A DNA stretch of 64,000 nucleotides from Streptomyces sp. NBC_01669 (GTDB taxonomy: Bacteria > Actinomycetota > Actinomycetes > Streptomycetales > Streptomycetaceae): the NCBI RefSeq assembly GCF_026339735.1, contig NZ_JAPEQG010000001.1, positions 558,001-622,000 of the forward strand, written 5' to 3'. Position numbers and translations under genes: made by a program. A model generated the notes under the pieces. That model was not told the origin of the DNA and made no database searches. It saw only the letters and a program-made list of their open reading frames with translations. Of the stretch, positions 44,523 to 52,947 are shown one piece after another (position 1 is the stretch's first letter; every line of letters starts with the position of its first letter).

Positions 44523-45188
44523 TCAGGCGCCGATGAGGTGTTCCGCCTGGTCGCGACTGGTGTGGAGGGCCCAGTAGTCGAGGGCGATCTCGTCGGGCGA
44601 GCGGTGCGGGACGCCTTCGGGAGCCTGGCTGCCGATCATGAGGTTGATGGCCACGGTGGCGGCGTAGATGCCCTCAGCGGCGAGGGTGTTGTGGAGGTTG
44701 ACCGCCCAGTTCCGCAGGCCCGCCTGGGCGATGTTGGTGGTGGCGAGCATCGGGTAGGGGTTGATCGCGCCGCCGCCGGTGGTGAACAGCAGGGTGCCGG
44801 CCCCGGACTGGAGCATCCCGGGCAGCACCGCCCGGACGGCGGTGACCGCGCCGTAGAGCAGACCATCGATCTGCACCCGGAGGTTGTCGACGGTCACTTC
44901 CTTGGGCGCGGTCATGGCCAGGCCCGCGTGCGGGGAGAACTCCAGGACGTCGATCCGCCCGAACCGCGCGATGGCGGCATCGAGCGCGCCGGTGAGCTGT
45001 GCGGCGTCGGCGACGTCGGCCGGGAATCCTTCCGCGGTGATCCCGGCCTCGGTGAGTTCGGCGACCAGGGCGTCGAGCTTGTCCTTGGTACGGGAGATCA
45101 GGGCGACGTCGAAGCCGTGGCCGCCGAAGACCTTGGCGATGGACAGGCCCAGGCCCGGTCCGGCTCCGACGATGGCAATCGTGGGCAT
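44523..45188 (-). CDS. SDR-like NAD(P)-binding protein lacking the Tyr-x3-Lys motif
   Basis: The 221-residue protein has the Rossmann start AIVGAGPGLGLSIAKVFGGH and SRTKDKLDAL. At the usual catalytic place it reads LLFTTGGGAINPYPML and then TTNIAQAGLR, so the classical Tyr-x3-Lys is absent. It ends EHLIGA directly at the MITE target duplication. It belongs to atypical or regulatory-type SDRs; activity is uncertain. The MarR gene lies upstream on the same strand. Confidence 0.75.
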   Translation of the reverse strand: MPTIAIVGAGPGLGLSIAKVFGGHGFDVALISRTKDKLDALVAELTEAGITAEGFPADVADAAQLTGALDAAIARFGRIDVLEFSPHAGLAMTAPKEVTVDNLRVQIDGLLYGAVTAVRAVLPGMLQSGAGTLLFTTGGGAINPYPMLATTNIAQAGLRNWAVNLHNTLAAEGIYAATVAINLMIGSQAPEGVPHRSPDEIALDYWALHTSRDQAEHLIGA

Positions 45189-45258
45189 GCGTGCTCCTCG
45201 AGGGGTGGTGCGGTCCCGGCCGGTCGGTCGGGGCGAAGGAAGGGAAGGGGCGCCGGGG

Positions 45259-45786
45259 TCAGTCCCGGTCGGCCGCAGGGGTGGCCCCGTCCGGGGCCCA
45301 GTCCGTGGGACACGGGGCCTGGATGGCGCCGAGGATGCGCTGGGAGGCGGTGCCGAGCTGACGCTGCTGTGCTTTGGTCAGCGGGTCGAAGACCAGGCGG
45401 CGCACCGCGTCGACGTGGCCGGGGGCCGCGGCGGCGACCTTGTCCTGGCCCTCGTCGGTAAGGGTGGCCAGGGTGGAGCGGCCGTCGGAGGGGTCGGGGT
45501 GGCGGCGCACCCAGCCACGCTTCTCCAGGCGGCCGACCACATTCGACAGCCGGGAGAGTGTGCTGCCTGCGTACTGGGCCACCTCGCTCATCCGCAGGGT
45601 GCGCTCCGGCGCCATCGAGAGCGCGGACATGACCACGTAGTCGAAGTGGCTGATGCCCGCGTCCCGCTGCATCCGGGCTTCCAGCGCGGCCGGCAGTTGG
45701 GTCAGCACGTAGGCGAACGCGTACCAGTGCTGCTGTTCGTCGGCGTCGAGCCAGCGCGGCTCGGAGGCTTCCCGTGGATCTTCCAT
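45259..45786 (-). CDS. MarR-family regulator
   Basis: The 175-residue product has the MarR winged helix: DAGISHFDYVVMSALSMAPE, LSRLSNVVGRLEKRGWVRRH, PDPSDGRSTLATLTDEGQ. ATG 45786 is chosen because upstream codons overlap a palindrome at 45798-45813. It is transcribed towards the SDR gene and divergent from the broken DoxX gene, which it may have controlled. Confidence 0.85.
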   Translation of the reverse strand: MEDPREASEPRWLDADEQQHWYAFAYVLTQLPAALEARMQRDAGISHFDYVVMSALSMAPERTLRMSEVAQYAGSTLSRLSNVVGRLEKRGWVRRHPDPSDGRSTLATLTDEGQDKVAAAAPGHVDAVRRLVFDPLTKAQQRQLGTASQRILGAIQAPCPTDWAPDGATPAADRD

Positions 45787-45797
45787 GCCCTCACCAT

Positions 45798-45813
45798 ACT
45801 TCAAGCATGAAGT
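45798..45813. promoter_or_regulatory. MarR operator candidate
   Basis: ACTTCAAGCATGAAGT has 6-bp complementary arms (ACTTCA/TGAAGT) around AGCA. A related TTGAAGT half-site lies at about 45841. It is centred between the MarR gene and the DoxX remnant. Confidence 0.65.
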
Positions 45814-45870
45814 GATCCGGAAGCATTTTTACTACAACCTTGAAGTTACTGGATGAAGTGGTGAGGGTCG

Positions 45871-46230
45871 ACGAACATCTTTTCGTGGATCGTCACGGGT
45901 GCGCTGGCGGCCGTGTTCCTGCTGGCCGGGGCGATGAATCTCAGCCGTACCCCGCAACAGCTCGCCGCCTCCGGTCTGGGCTGGGCCGGGCCGGGCCGGG
46001 CCGAGTATTTCGGCACCAGGCCGGTCCGGCTCATCGGCGCGCTGGAAGTCCTCGTCGCCCTCGGGCTCATCCTCCCGCCGCTCGTTGGCGTGGCGGAGGT
46101 CCCGGCCCCGGTGGCCGCCGCTGGGCTGGTAGCACTGATGGGTGGCGCGACCATCACCCATGGCCGCTTGTGGAGAGCTCCAGATGATCAGGGTCAACGC
46201 TGTTACGAGCGGAGGGAGGCGTGCCCCGAG
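45871..46230 (+). pseudogene. DoxX-like membrane protein, frameshifted, start codon lost or ACG
   Basis: The product NIFSWIVTGALAAVFLLAGA, LIGALEVLVALGLILPPLVG and LVALMGGATITHGR is a DoxX_2-type membrane protein. Its natural start appears to be ACG at 45871 (AC-G AAC ATC for M-N-I); an in-frame TGA stands three codons before and the first GTG is only at 45913. After about 46165 the frame goes off and a second frame continues GELQMIRVNAVTSGG. It is therefore broken at both ends. Confidence 0.65.
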
Positions 46231-46399
46231 GCCGTCGCCCGGGCGCACGCCGACTTCGCCGACCTCCCGGACGCCGACGACATTCCTCGCTCCCGCCGAG
46301 TCCGCATCCGACGCCCGGACGATCCGTTGACGCCCGAGGAAGCCGGCCTTCGGCAACGCCGTCAGGACCAGGTCCTCCAGGCCACGGAGACCGAGCAGC

Positions 46400-46661
46400 C
46401 GACAAGATCAACCCCTTGGCGCGAACCGCTGTTCCATTCACGGGGCCGTACCAGGGCCACACCCGGATCGTCGTCGACCGTGACCGGAACGTCCTGCTCG
46501 AAGTCACCTTCGTCGGCCTCGGCGTCAGCGAACTCCTGCACTCGGCGACCGTGGCGGTCACTGGAGAGGTCCCGCTCAAGCGGCTGTGGCACGCGGCCGC
46601 CTGCTTCCCGACGGTCAGCGAGATCTGGCTCTTCCTCCTCGCCGCCTACCAGCGTGGCTGA
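46400..46661 (+). pseudogene. FAD/NAD(P) disulfide oxidoreductase, C-terminal fragment
   Basis: VPFTGPYQGHTRIVVDRDRN, VTFVGLGVSELLHSATVAVT and RLWHAAACFPTVSEIWL match the dimerisation domain of mercuric-reductase-like flavoproteins (P..HA.V....P...SE.W). The FAD- and NAD-binding domains are missing. The frame is open further upstream but the earlier residues are not related. Confidence 0.7.
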
Positions 46662-46736
46662 GCCGCGTCGCGGAAACGCACCATCGGCTATGCCATTGAG
46701 GGGATGATTCGGCCGAGAGTCCTTCGCGGGCACGAA

Positions 46737-46767
46737 TGGCCTCCCCCGCAGGTCGGGGGAGGCCATC
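46737..46767 (-). terminator. Intrinsic terminator
   Basis: ATGGCCTCCCCC (46737-46748) and its complement (46756-46767) form a perfect 12-bp stem with a 7-base loop, 25 bases beyond the DUF6381 gene stop. Confidence 0.8.
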
Positions 46768-46792
46768 GGTACCGCTGGACGCGAACGGTGCG

Positions 46793-47014
46793 TCACTGGG
46801 GCGGGAACTCGTCCTTCTGACTGCCGGCACGGCGTCCGGGCCTGTTCTCGGCCGCGCGTCCGCCCTGCTGTATGGGCTCAAGTAGGCGTCGGACCTCGTC
46901 GTGCAGCCTACGGCGTTCCATGGGATCGCTCGTGTGCTCGGCACGCTCGTTCAGCTCACGGACCTTGTCCTGCGTCTGCTGCGCACGACTGGCGGACTCG
47001 CCTGCAACGCTCAT
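46793..47014 (-). CDS. DUF6381-type small helical protein
   Basis: The 73-residue product from ATG 47014 reads MSVAGESASRAQQTQDKVRE, then RAEHTSDPMERRRLHDEVRR, a charged helical pair with a basic C-terminus. I recognise it as the small Streptomyces family DUF6381; function unknown. AGGAG lies close before the ATG. A strong terminator follows, so it is monocistronic. Confidence 0.75.
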   Translation of the reverse strand: MSVAGESASRAQQTQDKVRELNERAEHTSDPMERRRLHDEVRRLLEPIQQGGRAAENRPGRRAGSQKDEFPPQ

Positions 47015-47680
47015 GATCGCTCCTGGGGACGGGAGGGGGTGGGAACACGTCGCAGCCAATCAGTGCCCTCTCTCCGCCGCACCCCGGAGGGTGACCGTGC
47101 GCAATCACTGCAGGTCGGTGTACAGCATGGCGAACCAAAGCCGTGACTCGCCCACGAGTGCCCTGTGTCCTGTCCGGGTTCCTTCCACGAGGGCCACAAG
47201 CGCGCCGGTCCGCGCGGTGTGTCCCCGCCCAGGTCGACTCTTGCTCTCTGCGAGTTGGCTCCGTGCGTCGAGCTGTTCTCCGCGAGGAAGCCGCTGCGGA
47301 CGGACTTGAGAGGGGCCGTGACCGGGCTGCACACGCGTCAGGAAAGGACAGGAGTCGCGGGTCATCGAGACCGGCGGGAACGCGGGCAACACACCGTCGG
47401 GGGCCTCGCTGTACCGGCCCCTTCGCCGACACCGAAGGGGCCGCCACGCACGGCGAACTGCACCGCAGGTCCACCCCTGCCCGCATCCGACGCACGGACG
47501 GCCCGCTCACCCCCGGGAGAGCGGAGTTTCGCCACCCTGTCGAGCCCCGGGAGAGATGCGTTCCGCCTCAGCGAGCAGGAACTGGAGCATCCGAACGATC
47601 AAGGTCACGGCTCAGCACCGACGGCTGTTCCCTTGGTCCTCGGTGCCGGATACCCGGATAGTGCCTCCTCGTTGTCGTGG
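47015..47680. other. Intergenic stretch with no supportable gene
   Basis: Long frames exist on both strands but look like composition shadows. At 47480-47510 a short plus-strand segment (RIRRTDGPLTP) resembles one at about 46305 (RIRRPDDPLTP), perhaps two fragments of one lost gene family. Confidence 0.4.
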
Positions 47681-48127
47681 TCAGTGGCTCTGGGCCGCCG
47701 GCTCGAGGACGAAGACGGGAATCTGCCGGTCGGTCTTCAGCTGGTAGTCCGCGTAGTCGGGGAACGTCTCGACCGCGCGCTCCCACCACACGGCCTTCTC
47801 TTCACCGGTGGCCTCACGGGCATTCATGTCCTGCCGGACCGGGCCGTCCTGGAGTTCCACCCGAGGGTCCGCCGTGATGTTGTGGTACCAGACCGGGTGC
47901 TGGGGAGCGCCGCCCTGCGAGGCGACCACGGCATACGTTCCGTCGTGCTCGACCCGCATCAGCGGTGTCTTGCGGATCTTTCCACTCCTGGCTCCGCGCG
48001 TGGTCAGGATGATGACTGGCAGACCACGCATCGTGGTCCCCTCCGTGCCGCCCGAGCTCTCGAACAGCTCGACCTGATCGCGGACCCACTGTGCGGGGCT
48101 CGGCTCGTACTCACCTTTGAGAGGCAT
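47681..48127 (-). CDS. F420-dependent nitroreductase-family (Ddn-like) protein
   Basis: The 148-residue product from ATG 48127 shows the Ddn/FDOR fold: [37 protein letters not shown] (the RSG.R.TPL F420-binding segment), [13 protein letters not shown] and a QIPVFVLEP end. These small split-barrel proteins use deazaflavin F420 to reduce quinones and other acceptors. ATG 48127 is where the family starts. Upstream on the same strand is a broken gene. Confidence 0.85.
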   Translation of the reverse strand: MPLKGEYEPSPAQWVRDQVELFESSGGTEGTTMRGLPVIILTTRGARSGKIRKTPLMRVEHDGTYAVVASQGGAPQHPVWYHNITADPRVELQDGPVRQDMNAREATGEEKAVWWERAVETFPDYADYQLKTDRQIPVFVLEPAAQSH

Positions 48128-48243
48128 GGAATCTGTCCCATCGTCGGCATACGGACATTCGGACACGCGGACATCGGCGTGTCCCACTGCACCGAGAACT
48201 CTTTCATCATTCCGCCGTCGCGAGGGCGTGGACCGTACGTGTG

Positions 48244-48660
48244 TCACAGCGGCAGCCGGACCGGGGTCAGGAGTCGGTCGGTCTCCGGCGCAGCTGCAAG
48301 CATGGCCTCGAATCCCGCCTTCGGGTCTCCGGCCTTCGGGTCGTGGAGACCGATGCCCGCCACTGGGGCCGGGCGCGTGAGGCGGTAGCGGAAGGTGTTG
48401 TGCTGCGTGTCGTAGGCACGCAGATGGACGACGGGGGCCGTCGGGAAGATCGACTTCGGCGACGATGCGGTCCGTCAACTCCTGTGGCAGCAAGGCCGCA
48501 TAGACGTCCGACAGCCAAGCGGTACGGCGCGGCGAACGGCCGGAGCCGAGGACCCGCAACGCCAGGTCCGCGTCGGCGCGCGAGCGGCGCAGTTCAGCAG
48601 GGTGGGCAGCGAGCCGGCCGATATCGATGGTGGGCGGGGGACCGGACGATGATCCCGCAG
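48244..48660 (-). pseudogene. Unrecognised conserved-looking gene with one frameshift
   Basis: One minus frame reads [20 protein letters not shown] and then [20 protein letters not shown] to RIVAEVDLP. At about 48440 it must shift by one base to continue [40 protein letters not shown] to a stop at 48244. Both halves are clearly protein-like, and the join GACGGCCCCC is a place where one extra base explains the shift. Family not recognised. Confidence 0.6.
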
Positions 48661-48821
48661 CCCACCTGTACTGGCGGATGCTGGATGCGCTCGCCTACGC
48701 ACCGGACGCGGAGAAGGTCGCCCGGCCCTGGCGCGAACTGGGGCGGGACGACCTCACCCAGGCTCTGCTCACCAGCAGGCTGGAGGAGTATCTCCAGACG
48801 CTCTTCAACCGTTACGGCTGA
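48627..48821 (+). CDS. Short hypothetical protein, probably a gene fragment
   Basis: The 64-residue frame gives [20 protein letters not shown] and ends [14 protein letters not shown] with good third-position GC bias. No ribosome site precedes ATG 48627 and its 5' end overlaps the broken minus-strand gene. It looks like the C-terminus of a larger, lost protein. Confidence 0.4.
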   Translation: MVGGGPDDDPAAHLYWRMLDALAYAPDAEKVARPWRELGRDDLTQALLTSRLEEYLQTLFNRYG

Positions 48822-48878
48822 GCCGCCCGGGGACGGAAGACGGAGTGACGTGCGCGTACTGTTCAACTGACGCTCAGG

Positions 48879-49637
48879 TCATACCTGTCTCACGTGCACG
48901 CCCGCCGCAGTCAGTGCGTCGACCTCTGCCTCGGGCGCGGCCTCGTCGGTGACGACGGCGTGCAGTGCGGTGGCGGGCGCGACAAGAGCAAGGGCGGTAC
49001 GGGAGAGCTTCGCGCCGTCCGTGACCGCGATGACACGGCGGGCCGACGCGATCGCGGCCCGCTTGACGGCGGCGTCGTCCAAGTCGTACGCGGTCAGGCC
49101 GTTCGCGGCGTTCAGCCCGCAGCAGCCGACGACCGCGGTGTCGAAACGCAGGGCGGCCAGCGATGCCTCGGCGAGCGGGCCGGTGAGTGCGAGCTCTCCC
49201 GGCCGGGGGCGGCCACCGGGCACCAGCAGCGTGAGGTCCGGTGCTCCGGTCAGTGCGTTCACCGCGTGCAGGGACAGTGGCATGACCGTCAGGCGGCGGT
49301 GCTCCAGCGCGCGGGCCACTTCCAGGCAGGTGGTGCCGCTGTCGAGGACGACGGACTCCCCGTCGGCGATCAGCCCGGCAACCTCGGAGGCGATGCGTCG
49401 CTTGGCCTCCAGCCCCTCCGTCGCCCGCAGCCCGAAGGGGGGTTCGTCGCCGCGCAGCAGCAGACTCCTCGCTCCTCCGCGGTATCGCTCCAGAATGCCC
49501 TGCTCGGCCAGGGTCTCCAGGTCGCGGCGGATGGTCATCTCCGACGCGCCGGTGAGGGCGGCCAGCTCCGCGATGCCGGCACTGCCCGCGTCGCGTACCG
49601 CCTCGGTGATCCGTCTCAGTCGCTCTGTGCTCGCCAC
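48879..49637 (-). CDS. DeoR-family regulator
   Basis: The 252-residue product from GTG 49637 has the DeoR helix-turn-helix (AELAALTGASEMTIRRDLET, LAEQGILERYRGGA) and the ISOCOT-fold sensor domain (ESVVLDSGTTCLEVARAL, TAVVGCCGLNAANGLTAYDL, AAVKRAAIASARRVIAVTD). DeoR proteins sense phosphorylated sugars. It is divergent from the MFS gene and shares a palindrome with it. Confidence 0.85.
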   Translation of the reverse strand: MASTERLRRITEAVRDAGSAGIAELAALTGASEMTIRRDLETLAEQGILERYRGGARSLLLRGDEPPFGLRATEGLEAKRRIASEVAGLIADGESVVLDSGTTCLEVARALEHRRLTVMPLSLHAVNALTGAPDLTLLVPGGRPRPGELALTGPLAEASLAALRFDTAVVGCCGLNAANGLTAYDLDDAAVKRAAIASARRVIAVTDGAKLSRTALALVAPATALHAVVTDEAAPEAEVDALTAAGVHVRQV

Positions 49638-49677
49638 ATCAGCGATGGAACACCACCAGCGTTCGCAACGCAAGCTT

Positions 49678-49698
49678 TCGAACATCAAAGATGTTCGA
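49678..49698. promoter_or_regulatory. DeoR operator candidate, 9-bp perfect arms
   Basis: TCGAACATC (49678-49686) and GATGTTCGA (49690-49698) surround AAA. It lies between the DeoR gene and the MFS gene and reaches to within 13 bases of the ATG at 49712. A further TGTTCG half-site follows at 49701-49706. Confidence 0.8.
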
Positions 49699-49711
49699 TA
49701 TGTTCGTCGAT

Positions 49712-50905
49712 ATGGAGAGATCGCTGCGGACCGGCCGGCTGGTCACGACCGCCTACTTCGCCCTGAACGGCTTCGTCCTGGGGATGTGGGTGGTCCACAT
49801 CCCTGCTGTCGAGCGCCACGTGGGCATCAGTCATGCCGTGCTCGGCTGGCTGCTGCTCATCCTCGGCGCGGGAGCGTTCGCAGGGATGCGGATCACGGGC
49901 CCGCTCACCGATCGGTGGGGCGCACGCATCGTCGTCCCTCTGAGTGCGGCTCTGTGCAGCGCGGCCGTGGTCCTTCCGGGTCTGGCCACGGACACATGGA
50001 CGCTGGGAACCGCACTCGCACTTCTCGGGCTTGGCAACGGCTGCCTCGACGTCAGCATGAACGCCCACGCCATCCAGGTCGAGCGGGGCTACCGACGCCC
50101 CGTCATGTCCGCATTCCACGCCACTTTCTCCATCGGCGGCGTCCTTGCCGCGCTGGTGGGCGCGCGCACACTCAGCTGGGGCTGGAGCCCGGCGGCGACC
50201 CTCGGCTCAGTGGCCGTCCTCGGCCTCGCCGTCGCCGCACTCGCCGCCCGCGGGCTCCTGTCTGCCGAACATGTCCCCTCCCCTGCCGAGAAGGCTTCCG
50301 CCGGTGTGACACAACCGGCGCACCGGACATCCCGCCGCATCTGGGCGCTGGCCGCGCTCGCGCTCATGCTCATGCTCTGCGAAGGAGTGGCCAACGACTG
50401 GAGCACTCTGCATCTGCGGGACGTCCTGAACGCCACCGCCGCCACCGCCGCTCTCGCCTACGGTGCGTTCGCGACCGCCATGACCATCGGCCGACTGCTG
50501 ACCGACCGAGTGGCCATGCGCTTCGGGCCCGTCGCCATCCTCCGCTACGGGGCGGCCCTGGCCGCGGTCGGGCTGACGACAGCCACGTTCTCCACCTGGA
50601 TCCCGCTGGCCCTGGCCGGCTGGGCCGTGTTCGGGGCCGGGCTGTCCGGCTGCATCCCCCAGCTCTTCAGCGCCGCCGGCCACGCCGACCCGGGCGCCGC
50701 CGGGACGAATGTCTCGCGTGTCGCCGGTCTGGGCTATCTCGGCATGCTGGCCGGTCCTGCCGTCATCGGACCGCTGACACACTTCCTCCCGCTCAACCTG
50801 ACCTTCCTGCTGCCCCTTGGGTTCTGCGTCGTGGCATCGTGCGCAGCCGGCCTGCTCCGCTCGCCGCGCAGCGCTCCCAGCCGGCTGGAGGCCGAGGCGG
50901 CATGA
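49712..50905 (+). CDS. Major facilitator superfamily transporter
   Basis: The product is about 397 residues with 12 hydrophobic segments; MFS motif A is seen as ITGPLTDRWGARIVVP after helix 2. A fold of this type (VHIPAVERHVGISHAVLGWL) is common among fucose-permease-like or drug efflux members. The upstream ATG codons at 49691 and 49700 overlap or abut the operator, so 49712 is chosen, with little ribosome-site support. Its stop overlaps the start of the hydrolase. Confidence 0.85.
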   Translation: MERSLRTGRLVTTAYFALNGFVLGMWVVHIPAVERHVGISHAVLGWLLLILGAGAFAGMRITGPLTDRWGARIVVPLSAALCSAAVVLPGLATDTWTLGTALALLGLGNGCLDVSMNAHAIQVERGYRRPVMSAFHATFSIGGVLAALVGARTLSWGWSPAATLGSVAVLGLAVAALAARGLLSAEHVPSPAEKASAGVTQPAHRTSRRIWALAALALMLMLCEGVANDWSTLHLRDVLNATAATAALAYGAFATAMTIGRLLTDRVAMRFGPVAILRYGAALAAVGLTTATFSTWIPLALAGWAVFGAGLSGCIPQLFSAAGHADPGAAGTNVSRVAGLGYLGMLAGPAVIGPLTHFLPLNLTFLLPLGFCVVASCAAGLLRSPRSAPSRLEAEAA

Positions 50906-51669
50906 CCGGCACGGACCACACGAGCCCGGGGTGCAGCACACTGCGGCACTTCACGCTGAAGTGCGACGGCGAGACTCTGAGTTGCGTGGCAGCAGTCCCG
51001 CATATGTCGCACCCCACCCTGCTCGCTCGCCCCACAGCCGTACTCCTGCACGGAGCCGGTACAAGCGACACGTCACGCCTCACCGGTCTGCTGTCGGACT
51101 TCGCCGCTCGCGGACATCACGCTCTCGCCTTCGATTTCTCCGGGCACGGCGACAGCTCCGGTCGGTTGAGCGAACTGAGTCTGGAGCGCAGATTCGCCCA
51201 GGCCCGAGCCGTGATCGACAGTCGTGTTCCCGACGGCGGCCCGCTGGTGCTGATCGGATTCAGCATGAGCGGGCAGACCGTCGCCGACCTGGCGGCGCAC
51301 TACGGATCCCGGGTCGTCTCCATCGGACTGTGCGCGCCGGCGGTCTACGCGCCCGAGGCATGGTCCGTTCCCTTCGGCGCGGGATTCACCGAGATCATCC
51401 GCACGCCGGACAGCTGGCGCAGGTCTCCGGCACTCGACGTCTTCCGCTCCCTGTCCACCCGCGCGGTCCTCGCCACACCACTCACGGACACGATCATTCC
51501 CCCGGCCGTGACACACGCGGTGGCCGGTGCGCTGGCCACCTCGCGCTGCCGCTTCACCGGGCTCGTCCACCCCGAGGCCGAGCACCGTCTGGGCCAGTGG
51601 TTCGCCGCCAATGCCGTGCCGCGCGGCCGCTTCGTCGACACCGTACTCAGCGACACACCCCCGACGTAG
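50902..51669 (+). CDS. Alpha/beta-hydrolase
   Basis: The 255-residue protein has LLHGAGTSDTSRL (oxyanion), FDFSGHGDSSG, nucleophile GFSMSG in place of GxSxG, an Asp region (LTDTIIPP) and HPEAEHRL with His. It starts inside the MFS stop (ATGA), so both are one DeoR-controlled unit. An ester or lactone imported or exported by the MFS protein may be the substrate; this is inference. Confidence 0.8.
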   Translation: MTGTDHTSPGCSTLRHFTLKCDGETLSCVAAVPHMSHPTLLARPTAVLLHGAGTSDTSRLTGLLSDFAARGHHALAFDFSGHGDSSGRLSELSLERRFAQARAVIDSRVPDGGPLVLIGFSMSGQTVADLAAHYGSRVVSIGLCAPAVYAPEAWSVPFGAGFTEIIRTPDSWRRSPALDVFRSLSTRAVLATPLTDTIIPPAVTHAVAGALATSRCRFTGLVHPEAEHRLGQWFAANAVPRGRFVDTVLSDTPPT

Positions 51670-51867
51670 GGACCGTCCGCGAGACCAACGGCGCCCGACC
51701 GCACGGCGCCCCCATCAGCCTTGGCGGACGTGGGCGGCCGCAGCCCGAGGGCGTCGCAGAGGCGGCCGACTCCCCTGCCCCGCCCGGCAAACTCGTCTGC
51801 TCCGCCCGGCAAAACTCGTCGCGTCGCGGCACTAGGAAGTGACAGGTCCTCTCGCTACCCTCCGCGC

Positions 51868-52947
51868 ATGATTTCCACGGTTGTCTGGGGCACGGGCAAC
51901 GTCGGTCGCGCCGCGATCCGCGCTGTCGAGGCCCATCCGGCGCTCCGGCTCACCGCCGTGCTCGTCCACAATCCCGACAAGGTGGGACGCGACGCGGGCG
52001 AACTCGGTGGGCTCGATCGTCCGCTGGGGGTCGTGGCGGGCGGCGACGTCGATGCCGTGTTGGCCACCGGTCCGCGGGCCGTCGTGTACGCCGCGTCCGG
52101 CGACATCCGCCCCGACGAGGCTCTCGCGGACATCACCAGGGCGATCCGGGCCGGGGCCGTGGTCGTCACCCCCGCGCTGTACGCCCTGTACGACCAGTTG
52201 GGCGCCCCGTCGGAGCTGCGGGATCCGGTGCTGGCCGCCATCGCGGCCGGTGGCGGCTCGCTGTTCGTCTCGGGTGTCGACCCCGGCTGGGGCAATGACG
52301 TACTCCCGCTGCTGATCAGTGGACTCGGCACCTCCGTGGACGTGATCCGCTGTCAGGAGATCTTCGACTACTCCACCTACGACCAGGAGGAATCGGTCCG
52401 GTACCTGGTCGGCATGGGTCAGCCGATGGAATACGAGCCTCTGATGCTCGCACCGACCGTCCCGACCATGGTGTGGGGTGGGCAGATACGGCTGATGGCC
52501 AGGGCTCTGGGGGCCGAACTCGACGACATCCGCGAGACGTTGGACCGGCGCCCGCTCGACGCCACGCTGAGCACCAGGACAATGGGCACGTTCGAGGCCG
52601 GCACGCAGGGCGCCGTGCGGTTCGAAGTGCAGGGCATCGTCGGGGGCGAACCCCGCATCGTCATCGAGCACATCACCCGCATCCACCCCTCCTGCGCACC
52701 GGACTGGCCGACGCCGCCCGACGGGGACGGCGCACATCGAGTGATCATCGAGGGCCGTCCGCGCATCGAGGTCACGGTCGAGGCCACCGACGAGGGCGAG
52801 AACAGGTCCGCGGGCGGGAACGCCACCGCGGTCGGCCGGCTCGTGAGCGCCATCGACTGGCTCGTGGACGCGGAACCAGGACTCTACGACGCGCTCGACG
52901 TCCCGCTGCGCCCCGCAGTCGGCAGGCTCGGAAGGAGACATCCATGA
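51868..52947 (+). CDS. Dihydrodipicolinate-reductase-like NAD(P)-binding protein
   Basis: The 359-residue protein begins VVWGTGNVGRAAIRAV, a Rossmann nucleotide motif, then VYAASGDIRPDEALADITRA and SLFVSGVDPGWGNDVLPLLI, as in DapB N-terminal and 2,4-diaminopentanoate dehydrogenase-like proteins. The fold family reduces or deaminates amino acids or handles aldehydes and terpenoid-like compounds; no substrate is clear. Its stop overlaps the start of the AhpD-like gene, so the two work together. Confidence 0.75.
   Translation: MISTVVWGTGNVGRAAIRAVEAHPALRLTAVLVHNPDKVGRDAGELGGLDRPLGVVAGGDVDAVLATGPRAVVYAASGDIRPDEALADITRAIRAGAVVVTPALYALYDQLGAPSELRDPVLAAIAAGGGSLFVSGVDPGWGNDVLPLLISGLGTSVDVIRCQEIFDYSTYDQEESVRYLVGMGQPMEYEPLMLAPTVPTMVWGGQIRLMARALGAELDDIRETLDRRPLDATLSTRTMGTFEAGTQGAVRFEVQGIVGGEPRIVIEHITRIHPSCAPDWPTPPDGDGAHRVIIEGRPRIEVTVEATDEGENRSAGGNATAVGRLVSAIDWLVDAEPGLYDALDVPLRPAVGRLGRRHP

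Noticed and set aside
48949..51669. 906-residue plus-strand open frame
   Set aside because: Its first two thirds are antisense to DeoR or out of frame with the MFS gene. Only the last 255 codons (from 50902) are a real gene, the alpha/beta-hydrolase.
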